64,000 bases of DNA, taken from assembly GCA_030429565.1 (NCBI GenBank), contig JAUIFE010000009.1:1-64000 (forward strand). The letters run 5' to 3'. The translations under genes were made by a program, and so were the position numbers. Shown here in pieces: positions 47,198 through 55,973 of the stretch (within the stretch, counting starts at the first letter, position 1; each line of letters starts with the position of its first letter). Below the pieces are notes generated by a model. It had not been told where the DNA came from. It worked only from the letters and a program-made list of their open reading frames with translations, and did not search any database. Source of the stretch: Holophagae bacterium. Its GTDB lineage: Bacteria > Acidobacteriota > Holophagae > Acanthopleuribacterales > Acanthopleuribacteraceae.

Positions 47198-48247
47198 ATG
47201 TTAGAGGAACAAACAAAAGCCGAGGTTCGCGAATACTATGGAAAGGTCCTGCAAACCAATGCCGACCTTAAAACCAGCGCCTGCTGTCCGATTGACGCCA
47301 TGCCCGCCCGGCTGCGCACCATGTTGGCCGACGTTCATCCGACGGTGATTGAAAAGTTTTACGGTTGCGGGTCGCCGATCCCTTTTGATTTGGAAGGCAA
47401 AACCGTGCTCGACCTCGGCTCCGGTTCCGGTCGCGATTGCTTTTTGTTGTCGCGCCTGGTCGGGCCCCACGGCCAAGTCATCGGCGTCGACATGACCGAT
47501 GAGCAACTGGCGGTGGCCAACCAATACAAGGAATGGCACCGCCAACGTTTTGACCATCCCACGAGTAATGTCACCTTCTTAAAGGGCTACATCGAGGATT
47601 TGGCCGAGCTGGGCATCGCCGACGACAGCATTGACCTGGTTGTCTCCAATTGTGTGCTCAACCTCTCGCCGGCCAAGCCACAGGTGTTCTCAGAAATTTT
47701 CCGGGTCCTCAAACCTGGCGGTGAACTCTACTTCTCCGATGTGTTCACCGGGCGCCGCATCCCGCCGGCGGTCGCGGCCGACCCGGTCCTCGTGGGCGAA
47801 TGTTTGGGCGGCGCGCTTTACATTGAGGATTTTCGACGGCTTTTAAGCGACCTCGGCTGTGCCGATTACCGCGTCATCAGCAGTGGGCCGATTCAGTTGA
47901 TGGATGAAGCGATTATCCACAAAGCGGGCATGATCGATTTCCACTCGATGACGATCCGCGCTTTTAAGATGGCTTTAGAAGATCGTTGCGAGAATTACGG
48001 TCAAGTCGCCTACTACTTGGGAACCATCGACGAATGTCCCCACGCGTTTGTGCTCGACGACCATCACCGCTTCGAAAAGGGGCTGCCGGTTCCCGTCTGC
48101 GGCAATACCGCCGATATGCTCAGCGGCAGTCGTTACGGGGCGCATTTCCGCGTGGTCGGCGATAAATCGGTCCATTTCGGCCTGTTCGACTGCGGCCCCA
48201 CCAACGCCGGGTCAAATAGCGGCGACGGCTTTGGCGCTTGTTGCTGA
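47198..48247 (+). CDS. arsM: ArsM-type arsenite methyltransferase
   Basis: 349 residues. Early residues show the ArsM pattern EVREYYGKVLQTNADLKTSACC with a Cys pair. The SAM site is VLDLGSGSGRDCFLLSRLVG, followed by IGVDMTDEQLAVAN and SNCVLNLSPAKPQVF with the third arsenic-binding Cys. Another Cys lies in VLVGECLGGALY. The protein has an extended C-terminal domain ending GDGFGACC, an additional thiol pair typical of the ArsM that accompanies ArsS. It methylates As(III) in the cytoplasm; with ArsS the product would be an arsenosugar precursor. Confidence 0.92.
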   Translation: MLEEQTKAEVREYYGKVLQTNADLKTSACCPIDAMPARLRTMLADVHPTVIEKFYGCGSPIPFDLEGKTVLDLGSGSGRDCFLLSRLVGPHGQVIGVDMTDEQLAVANQYKEWHRQRFDHPTSNVTFLKGYIEDLAELGIADDSIDLVVSNCVLNLSPAKPQVFSEIFRVLKPGGELYFSDVFTGRRIPPAVAADPVLVGECLGGALYIEDFRRLLSDLGCADYRVISSGPIQLMDEAIIHKAGMIDFHSMTIRAFKMALEDRCENYGQVAYYLGTIDECPHAFVLDDHHRFEKGLPVPVCGNTADMLSGSRYGAHFRVVGDKSVHFGLFDCGPTNAGSNSGDGFGACC

Positions 48248-48334
48248 TGGATGGCGCCGGGAAACCGGAACGCACCCTCTGAGCGTCGCCGGCGCATTAA
48301 AAAAACCGGCACCCGCTGGTCAGCGGCCAATCAC

Positions 48335-48366
48335 AGAAAAAGGATCAGTCCCCGCGGGGACTGATC
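48335..48366 (-). terminator. Terminator of the TonB receptor gene
   Basis: GATCAGTCCCCG/CGGGGACTGATC is a perfect 24-base palindrome (48343-48366). On the reverse strand it is followed by CCTTTTTCT, as expected for a terminator of the receptor that ends at 48382. Confidence 0.85.
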
Positions 48367-48381
48367 GCTTCGTGTTGCCAA

Positions 48382-51324
48382 TTACATTTGCCAACCGAGA
48401 CGGACGTAGCCGACGCGGCCGGGGATGTCGTGGATGACCGGGCTCATGCCGATCACGCCGCAAGCATCGCAGGTGGGTGGATCTTCATCCAACACGTTGT
48501 TGGCGCCGATCACCAGCGACAGCATGTTGCCGCCGACCGGTTTGCGGTAACGGAACTGCAGGTCGGTGAAGACAACTGAATCCAGCTCGTTGCCGGAAGC
48601 CATCGTCATCGAATCGACGTACCGCCAGGTCAGATCGGCGCCCCACTCGTTGAAGTTCCAGTTAACCGCCGTGCGCATGCGCATCTCGGGGAAGGCGCGC
48701 TGGAAGGTTTCATCAGTGATGGTGCCGGTGCGGTCATTGCGCGTCAGGCTGCCGTCGGGATTGCTGGTCAGTTCGATGTACTCGTCGAGCACGGTTGTGT
48801 TCAGCGCGAAACCGAAGCTGCCGATGCGGGTCAGCGGGCCGGCATAACCCAGCGAGATGTCGTAGCCGGACGCTTCAATGCCACCGATGTTTTGCAGTTG
48901 GTTGTCGACCAGGTTGATGTTGCCGTTGGCGGTGCGCTCGACGGCGTCGCAGAAGAACGGATCCAACGTGTTGACACAGGCGTCAATCAGGTCGCCGGGA
49001 TCGCGGCCTTGCACGGCGTTGTCGATTTCCAGGTCGTAGAAATCCAAAGACACCGTGAGCCGATCGGCCCAATCGACATTTTTGACAAACGACGGGCTCC
49101 ACACCAAACCGAAGGCCAGGTTGTCGGAGGTTTCCGCCGTCAGGCTTTCGTTACCGGCGGAGACGGCCGAAAGCTGCGGGTTGCGTTGCACCAGTTCGGG
49201 CGGCAAACCCAACTGGCCGCAGTTGTCGATAATCTGCTGGGATTGGGCCGTATCGCGACCACCGTTGGCCGCACCAATCACCCCGAACACATCGGCGCAC
49301 GGATCCAAGAAGGTGAAATCCTCACGCGCGGCGCCGCCGAACAGTTCACCGATCCCTGGCGCCCGAATGCCGGTCGAAACCGACGCCCGCAAGGACAGAT
49401 CGCGTACCGGCCGCCACAAGGTGCCGGCTTTGTAGGTGGTTTCGTTGCCGAAGTTGCTGTAGTCGGAAGTACGACCGGCCAGGTTGAATTCCAGGTAGTC
49501 GATGCCCGGTGATTCCAGCGCCAGCGGGATATTGATCTCGCCGTAGAACTCGGTCACGTCAAAGGAACCGGCGGTGGCGCCGGAGGGAATGCCGGCGGTT
49601 TCACCGCTTTGCGCGACCGGATCCGGTTGGAACGAGCCGTCGTGTTCGCGGTACTCGAAACCGGCGGCGAAGGCGATTTTGCCGGCGGGCAAGTGCACCA
49701 GATCACCGGTGATGTTGCCGGAGAAGTCGAGCAAGGTTTGTTCGCTGAAGTCCCGTTGCACGTAGCTGATGTAGTTCAGCATTTCGGGGGTGATCGAGCC
49801 GGTACCGTCGGGGCCTTGACCGCCGAACAGGTTAAACGGCACGCAGTTGGGCGTGGCGGCACAGAGCGCGGGGTCGCCGAGCGCAATGGCGATGCGCGCC
49901 ATGTTGTGGGCGCCGTGTTTCTGCTGGAAGCCGCGGTTATCGCCGTAGGCAAGGTTGAGGTCCCAACCGAAGAAACGGCCGCTTTCGGTGATGAAGTTAC
50001 CTTCCAAACTCATGGTCCCGAAATAGGTGTTGATGTCTTGGTCGAAGACACGTGGGCCGGATTCCAAGGGGCGACGGCCGAAAAATTCGAGGGTGCCGTC
50101 GGCTACCGACAGGTCGACGCCGAAGGGATTGTAGATTTGGTCGGCGTCGATGACGATGTTCTCGGAAATGCGGTTACCGCAGCCCGCGCCGAAACACAGC
50201 GGTTCCGGTGCGGCTTGGGTGCGCGATTGGCGGTTGGTGTAGGTGGCCTTGGCGACTAAACGGATGTTGTCGTTAATTTTATGGGTGGCGTTGATGAACA
50301 GGTTCACCCGTTGGTTGGGCGTGGCCAGGTAGTTGAAGCCCGGGCCGTTGAAATTGAAGCGGTCGGCGGCGGAGAAGCCGTGGAAGTCGCCGCCGGTTGG
50401 GTTGTTGGGGTCGAACATGGGGATATTGAGACCGCCGTCGTTGAGCACGCCGTTGTTCAGCGTCAGGTCGGCGAAATTGAAGTTTGGCCCCAAAATGAAG
50501 CGACCCTGCGGTGTAAACGAGGAACAACCGCCGTCCAAACAGGAGTCACCGAAAGGCGTGGGAAAAGCCGATTGGGCGCGGTCCGAGGTGAAAATGTCGC
50601 GTTCCTCGGCGAAGGACAGGCTGACGGTGAAACGCGACTTTTCGTTGCCACCGCCCCACAAAACCGAGGCTTCGTTGGTTTTGCCGTCGCCGTAGCTGAG
50701 GAATTCACTTTGGTGGTAGTCAAACTTAAAGCCGTCAAAGTTGTCTTCCGTGATGATGTTGACAACCCCGCCGATGGCGTCCGAGCCGTAGATTGCCGAG
50801 GCGCCGTCTTGCAGCACTTCGATGCGTTTGATGGCGTTGGCGGGCAGCGTGTTCAGGTCAACCGCGACTGGGACACCGGAGGCCGAGGCGCCGGCGATCC
50901 AGCGTTTGCCGTCGACCAGCACCAAGGTGCGTTTGGCGCCGATGTTGCGCAGCGACAGTTGCACCGCGCCGGCGCCGATACCGGTGCCGTCCTGAGGGAA
51001 ACCGGAGTTGCCTGGCACGTTAAAGCGCGTATTCACGGCGCTACCCATGACCGGTAACTGTTGTAGGGTCGCGCCCAAGTTGGTGAGGCCGGAACTCTCG
51101 AGGTCTTCTTTTTGCAGTTCCATCACCGGTGCCGGTTCATTAAGCGGATTCTTGCGAATGCGCGAGCCGGTGACCGTGATTTCTTCGACGACTTGAACGT
51201 CTTCTTTTTTGTCTTTCTCGTCGGCTTCCGTTTCCTGGGCCCACACCTGAAGTGGCACGGTCCAGAACAACAGTGCGATACCGACCGTCACCCAGCGGGT
51301 AAACGGGTTCCTATTGCATGTCAT
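48382..51324 (-). CDS. TonB-dependent outer membrane receptor
   Basis: About 980 residues. A signal peptide (WVTVGIALLFWTVPLQVWAQ) is followed by the TonB-box-like EEITVTGSRIRKNPLNEP. The plug domain shows TLVLVDGKRWI, NTLPANAIKRIEVLQDGAS and YGSDAIGGVVNIIT. The rest is a long beta-barrel with alternating aromatic strands, ending RVGYVRLGWQM. It belongs to the group with a GSRI box often linked to uptake of large or unusual ligands; the ligand is unknown. The start at 51324 has GGGAG at proper spacing; the ATG at 51330 is too close to it. Alone on the reverse strand, facing arsM. Confidence 0.9.
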   Translation of the reverse strand: MTCNRNPFTRWVTVGIALLFWTVPLQVWAQETEADEKDKKEDVQVVEEITVTGSRIRKNPLNEPAPVMELQKEDLESSGLTNLGATLQQLPVMGSAVNTRFNVPGNSGFPQDGTGIGAGAVQLSLRNIGAKRTLVLVDGKRWIAGASASGVPVAVDLNTLPANAIKRIEVLQDGASAIYGSDAIGGVVNIITEDNFDGFKFDYHQSEFLSYGDGKTNEASVLWGGGNEKSRFTVSLSFAEERDIFTSDRAQSAFPTPFGDSCLDGGCSSFTPQGRFILGPNFNFADLTLNNGVLNDGGLNIPMFDPNNPTGGDFHGFSAADRFNFNGPGFNYLATPNQRVNLFINATHKINDNIRLVAKATYTNRQSRTQAAPEPLCFGAGCGNRISENIVIDADQIYNPFGVDLSVADGTLEFFGRRPLESGPRVFDQDINTYFGTMSLEGNFITESGRFFGWDLNLAYGDNRGFQQKHGAHNMARIAIALGDPALCAATPNCVPFNLFGGQGPDGTGSITPEMLNYISYVQRDFSEQTLLDFSGNITGDLVHLPAGKIAFAAGFEYREHDGSFQPDPVAQSGETAGIPSGATAGSFDVTEFYGEINIPLALESPGIDYLEFNLAGRTSDYSNFGNETTYKAGTLWRPVRDLSLRASVSTGIRAPGIGELFGGAAREDFTFLDPCADVFGVIGAANGGRDTAQSQQIIDNCGQLGLPPELVQRNPQLSAVSAGNESLTAETSDNLAFGLVWSPSFVKNVDWADRLTVSLDFYDLEIDNAVQGRDPGDLIDACVNTLDPFFCDAVERTANGNINLVDNQLQNIGGIEASGYDISLGYAGPLTRIGSFGFALNTTVLDEYIELTSNPDGSLTRNDRTGTITDETFQRAFPEMRMRTAVNWNFNEWGADLTWRYVDSMTMASGNELDSVVFTDLQFRYRKPVGGNMLSLVIGANNVLDEDPPTCDACGVIGMSPVIHDIPGRVGYVRLGWQM

Positions 51325-52091
51325 AAGCATTTCTCCCTAGCTCTTTCGTCCGAAAAACGGATTTACCGGTAGGGATCTGTTGTTCAGCGTTCTAGGGCAC
51401 CAATCGCCGCGGGTTGATCGATTTTGCCAACCGTGATGAACCTAAAGCAAGCGAGGCGGGCGGTGGTTGTGGGACATGTCAGGGCCGTCCCTTCAAAAAA
51501 AACACCCTGGAACCAAGGCTTGAGCTGGTTGGATTGATTGAAGATACACGCGGAATCGGAAAACTGAACGACCCTTATAAGCTCGTGAATGAGAGGCGGT
51601 ATATGAGCGGCCTCTAAGCAAAGCTGTTAGGTAAATTGTTTCTCGGCATATTGCGGGTAAAAATAGCACGGGTTCGCGCGCAAGGTCCAGTTGGGAAACT
51701 TGCGGTTTTCTGAATTTTCAGCTTGGCTGTGGGCCGCTGCCGGCGCGTGGTCGGCTGGATTCGGGTTGGCTGTGAACGGCATCGCCCCGCCATGCCGTTG
51801 GTGGCTGCTATTGACCGGTTCGCCGCCTCCGTCGCACAATAGACCCCGCCAAGTTGCCTTTTCCCTTGCGCCTAGCGTTCGCTGCAGCCTTCGTTGTTGC
51901 GCGTAACAGGCTGATTGGCGCCGTCGCGTCCTGCTTTAAGCGACGGCGGTTGGCGCGAACCTGCCATTAAAAAAGCGCGCGTCGTCGAAAAGCGCGAGCC
52001 AGGTGCCGCGTGCGAAAATGTCGCGCCGCTTGAGCACGCTGACTGGGCAAAAATAAACGGCGTTTCGCGCCGATTCGCGGAGTTTGCCGCC
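51325..52091. other. Intergenic region of ~770 bases
   Basis: Contains the TonB receptor promoter. A TTG-started frame at 51414-51617 and frames around 51690-51900 are open, but have no ribosome binding site or recognisable features, so I do not call them genes. Confidence 0.35.
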
Positions 52092-52649
52092 ATGATTGAA
52101 TGCTGTTTTATAGTGTTATTGCAAGTTGCTGCGCCGCCGGCGCCGGATTGGGATGCTTTGACCGATAAGCTTTATCAAGCCTTGCGTTACGACGATTTGG
52201 ATACCTTTAACTTTTTTCTGAACAAAGCGGAAGTGGATTTGGCGCGTGATTATGCCAACCTGCGTTTCAAACCACGCGGCGACTTTATCGGCGGCGATCT
52301 GCTGCGCGCGCTTGTTTACAGCCGGGCCAACCGTGTCGGCACGTACGTGGTGGCGACGATGCGCGCCGAGATGGGGCCGGAACCCTTTGTCGACGACTTC
52401 CTGAACCTCGTCGATGGACAGGACGGCTTGACCTTTTTGGGCTGGTTAAAAATCCATGTGCAAAGCCGGCTGGGTAACAACAGCGCTCAGGACTTGGAAG
52501 AGCTGCGGAACCAAACGCTGGTGCTCAAGCGTTTTCGGAACCTGGGCGCCAAAATCGAATGCGAGCTGGATCCCGAGTTCGAATGCGACGAACCCTTCGA
52601 CTCCTGGCTGATGTACATCGCCGAAGACCTGCGCACCAAGCTAGAGTGA
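52092..52649 (+). CDS. Small hypothetical protein before CRISPR array 3
   Basis: 185 residues from the ATG at 52092. The start MIECCFIVLLQVAAPPAP is a short hydrophobic stretch, perhaps a signal. The rest is helical and acidic (LYQALRYDDLDTFNFFLNKA, GGDLLRALVYSRANRVGTYV), with faint ankyrin-like spacing, and a Cys pair near the end (ECELDPEFECDEP). No family recognised. The frame is open from 51915 but that part looks like non-coding sequence. The leader of array 3 follows 98 bases after the stop. Confidence 0.55.
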   Translation: MIECCFIVLLQVAAPPAPDWDALTDKLYQALRYDDLDTFNFFLNKAEVDLARDYANLRFKPRGDFIGGDLLRALVYSRANRVGTYVVATMRAEMGPEPFVDDFLNLVDGQDGLTFLGWLKIHVQSRLGNNSAQDLEELRNQTLVLKRFRNLGAKIECELDPEFECDEPFDSWLMYIAEDLRTKLE

Positions 52650-52747
52650 GGCGTGGGTTTGCGGGTGTCGGCGGCGCTTTGGGTCGGATGCCGGCACCGG
52701 ACACCGAAACCGGCGCGTGAGGGGGTTCCGGCCGGGTGTGCTGAACG

Positions 52748-52926
52748 TTCCGCCGATGGCAAGTGAACATAAAAACCCGGGACATCTGCGGATTGGCTAA
52801 GTGTTTGAAATAATGAGGGTTGGAAAAAACGGCTGCTAAAAATTGACGCAAAAAAAAGCTTGACATTAGACATCTGCATTTTTGACCACTTAACATGCTG
52901 GTTATTCGTATGTTAAAACCCTAAGA
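52748..52926 (+). promoter_or_regulatory. CRISPR leader of array 3
   Basis: 179 bases matching leaders 1 and 2, with TTGACA, CATCTGCATTTTTG, TTAACAT/ATGTTAA and ACCCTAAGA conserved. Its outer inverted repeat is damaged (CCGCCGATGG against ACATCTGCGG), unlike the other two, so that palindrome may not be required for function. Confidence 0.86.
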
Positions 52927-55535
52927 GTCGCAACGGCCTTCGAGCCGTTGCGCGGATGGAAAGACCTAAAACTAAAGGACTTATGGTAGGTCATAAGTCG
53001 CAACGGCCTTCGAGCCGTTGCGCGGATGGAAAGTCGGCTAGGGGAGCTACGTTTAATAGTATAACGTCGCAACGGCCTTCGAGCCGTTGCGCGGATGGAA
53101 AGTTAATGAGGGAGGGGCATTTAACGGTTTGGCCGGTCGCAACGGCCTTCGAGCCGTTGCGCGGATGGAAAGAAACTGACGTAGACGCGACGTATTTAAC
53201 AAGTTGTCGCAACGGCCTTCGAGCCGTTGCGCGGATGGAAAGATTCAGCGCGACCTTCGTCGCTGGCGCGGATCGTCGCAACGGCCTTCGAGCCGTTGCG
53301 CGGATGGAAAGAGGTTTAAAGTTTACACCGCACTGGCTTGCCCGTCGCAACGGCCTTCGAGCCGTTGCGCGGATGGAAAGGAACCTACGAAGATGCTGGT
53401 AACCAAATTTTTAGGTCGCAACGGCCTTCGAGCCGTTGCGCGGATGGAAAGGTGTTGGGACCAGCCCAATGCATCGCCGTTAAAGTCGCAACGGCCTTCG
53501 AGCCGTTGCGCGGATGGAAAGGTGGCATGATGATTACTCCTCGATCATGCCCGAGTCGCAACGGCCTTCGAGCCGTTGCGCGGATGGAAAGCCCGGTCAC
53601 GATGCCGAGGTTATGCCATGCCGCGTCGCAACGGCCTTCGAGCCGTTGCGCGGATGGAAAGTCGGCAGTTAGGTTGAGTTGAGCGGCAAGCGCGTCGCAA
53701 CGGCCTTCGAGCCGTTGCGCGGATGGAAAGCCCAATAACCTTAAGTTTAGGTGCATTGGGATCGTCGCAACGGCCTTCGAGCCGTTGCGCGGATGGAAAG
53801 GTTTCGCCGTCGACGTGCTCCATGGTGATGATGGTCGCAACGGCCTTCGAGCCGTTGCGCGGATGGAAAGAACCAGAACCCATCTCAAAAACTCAAATGT
53901 TTTGTCGCAACGGCCTTCGAGCCGTTGCGTGGATGGAAAGAACTACATCCGCCTGTTTCCGAAAAAAAGGGGGGTCGCAACGGCCTTCGAGCCGTTGCGC
54001 GGATGGAAAGCAGATCAGAACCGCGAGCGCGTCCTGGGATCTAGTCGCAACGGCCTTCGAGCCGTTGCGCGGATGGAAAGCGCAGTCAGGACCGGAGGGG
54101 TCCATTTTTTCAGTCGCAACGGCCTTCGAGCCGTTGCGCGGATGGAAAGGTATTTTTGCGCCGTATCCCACCCTAAAATATGTCGCAACGGCCTTCGAGC
54201 CGTTGCGCGGATGGAAAGACTTCAAGACGATAAAAACTTTTTCCCATGGCGTCGCAACGGCCTTCGAGCCGTTGCGCGGATGGAAAGGACTGCCTGGTCC
54301 GGGGTTAATCCTGAAAACTGTCGCAACGGCCTTCGAGCCGTTGCGCGGATGGAAAGATGTAAAGATCGATGTTTGCCTCAATGGTCCAGGTCGCAACGGC
54401 CTTCGAGCCGTTGCGCGGATGGAAAGGACGAACTAGGCCGTAGCGACCAAGATACGCTGTCGCAATGGCCTTCGAGCCGTTGCGCGGATGGAAAGGCCCC
54501 AAAGGAGCTGATTCCGCCTGGGTCCAAGTCGCAACGGCCTTCGAGCCGTTGCGCGGATGGAAAGGAAGTGCGCAATCAGATGGCCGCACAAACCGGGTCG
54601 CAACGGCCTTCGAGCCGTTGCGCGGATGGAAAGCGTAGGGCAACTCATCAAAATCGCCTCCTGATCGTCGCAACGGCCTTCGAGCCGTTGCGCGGATGGA
54701 AAGATCCCGATTGCAACCGCCCACAGGTGGTCGAAGTCGCAACGGCCTTCGAGCCGTTGCGCGGATGGAAAGGGCCAGGGCGAACCGGTACCAGCGGAAT
54801 TTGTGTCGCAACGGCCTTCGAGCCGTTGCGCGGATGGAAAGATTCGTACGAGTTGGGAATCGCGGAAATCGCCGAGTCGCAACGGCCTTCGAGCCGTTGC
54901 GCGGATGGAAAGCTCATTTTGATGAACGAAACTTCGCCAGGTGCGTCGCAACGGCCTTCGAGCCGTTGCGCGGATGGAAAGGCGAAACCAGCGAAGAACG
55001 GCTTGGTGAGATTGTCGCAACGGCCTTCGAGCCGTTGCGCGGATGGAAAGGCCATCGATGATCAGATCAACAAGGACGGATGGTCGCAACGGCCTTCGAG
55101 CCGTTGCGCGGATGGAAAGATCGGTAGACTCGCTGTTATTTTGAGGCGGCTGTCGCAACGGCCTTCGAGCCGTTGCGCGGATGGAAAGCAGGCTCATCGC
55201 CCAGCGCGCGAAACGCAGCGCGTCGCAACGGCCTTCGAGCCGTTGCGCGGATGGAAAGATATCCGAATTCCATAGCCCAGACATGCCATCGTCGCAACGG
55301 CCTTCGAGCCGTTGCGCGGATGGAAAGGCCAACACGGCATGGGTGTGTAACTGGGGATGGTCGCAACGGCCTTCGAGCCGTTGCGCGGATGGAAAGTTCG
55401 GCGTTGAGCCCACGGAAGAAAATTGCAACGTCGCAACGGCCTTCGAGCCGTTGCGCGGATGGAAAGAACCTTCAGATCGGTGCTGGTGGAACTCCTGAGT
55501 CGCAACGGCCTTCGAGCCGTTGCGCGGATGGGGGT
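52927..55535 (+). CRISPR. CRISPR array 3: 38 repeats, 37 spacers
   Basis: 37-base repeats starting GTCGCAACGGCCTTCGAG and ending CCGTTGCGCGGATGGAAAG, spacers about 32-34 bases. The change of GAGTC to GAGCC extends the repeat hairpin to CGCAACGGC/GCCGTTGCG. Variants: TGCGTGGATG in repeat 15 and GCAATGG in repeat 23. The final repeat (55499) loses its 3' end (GGATGGGGGTC). A more decayed relic lies at 55574-55607. Leader on the left; no cas genes nearby. Confidence 0.97.
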
Positions 55536-55573
55536 CATGTCGCGTAAGGCGGCCGGTACCACGGAATGTTGGC

Positions 55574-55607
55574 TATGGCTTTCGCGTCGTTGCATGGGTT
55601 GAAAAGA
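55574..55607 (+). repeat. Decayed CRISPR repeat relic beyond array 3
   Basis: ATGGCTTTCGCGTCGTTGCA followed by TGGGTTGAAAAG aligns with the array repeat ACGGCCTTCGAGCCGTTGCG plus CGGATGGAAAG, about 70 bases after the last recognisable repeat. Confidence 0.6.
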
Positions 55608-55655
55608 AGTATTTTGTGCGGCACCTACAGCGCCGAAAATCATCCCGCCCATTAC

Positions 55656-55699
55656 CCGGGGCTGAAGCCCCGGCTGCTATGTGCAGCGCCTTCAGCGCT
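55656..55699. repeat. Two-hairpin fragment related to the 181-bp repeat
   Basis: CCGGGGCTGAAGCCCCGG (55656-55673) followed by AGCGCCTTCAGCGCT (55685-55699). The second hairpin is the reverse-oriented relative of GGCGCTGAAGGCGCC in the 181-bp element at 17368 and 18406. The rest of 55608-55973 shows no gene. Confidence 0.6.
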
Positions 55700-55973
55700 G
55701 TCGTTGTATTTGCCATTGGGTTTTAGTCTAATCATGCCGGTTGATCGGTGGGGTGTGATGACCTAGCCTGCGATAGGAAAACGCAGATTCCTACCGGCTT
55801 GGTTTCAAAGGCATCCCGCCATTGGCGCTTAGCCGGCGACTGGGGCAAGGCTCGGTCGGCTCTTTCGTTGCACTTATTTTGCCGTAACCATGACCATAAA
55901 CCGTCAACGGCCGATTGCGCGCCGTGTCTTCGCGCTGCGGCGGCGAGCATCGTAAAGCATCCCGCCGCCCGCC

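Noticed and set aside
51414..51617. TTG-started 67-codon frame upstream of the TonB receptor gene
   Set aside because: No ribosome binding site, a rare start codon and no recognisable features.
53785..55275. A 496-codon frame through CRISPR array 3
   Set aside because: Repeat-derived (SQRPSSRCADGK units); it is open only because the repeat lacks stops in these frames.
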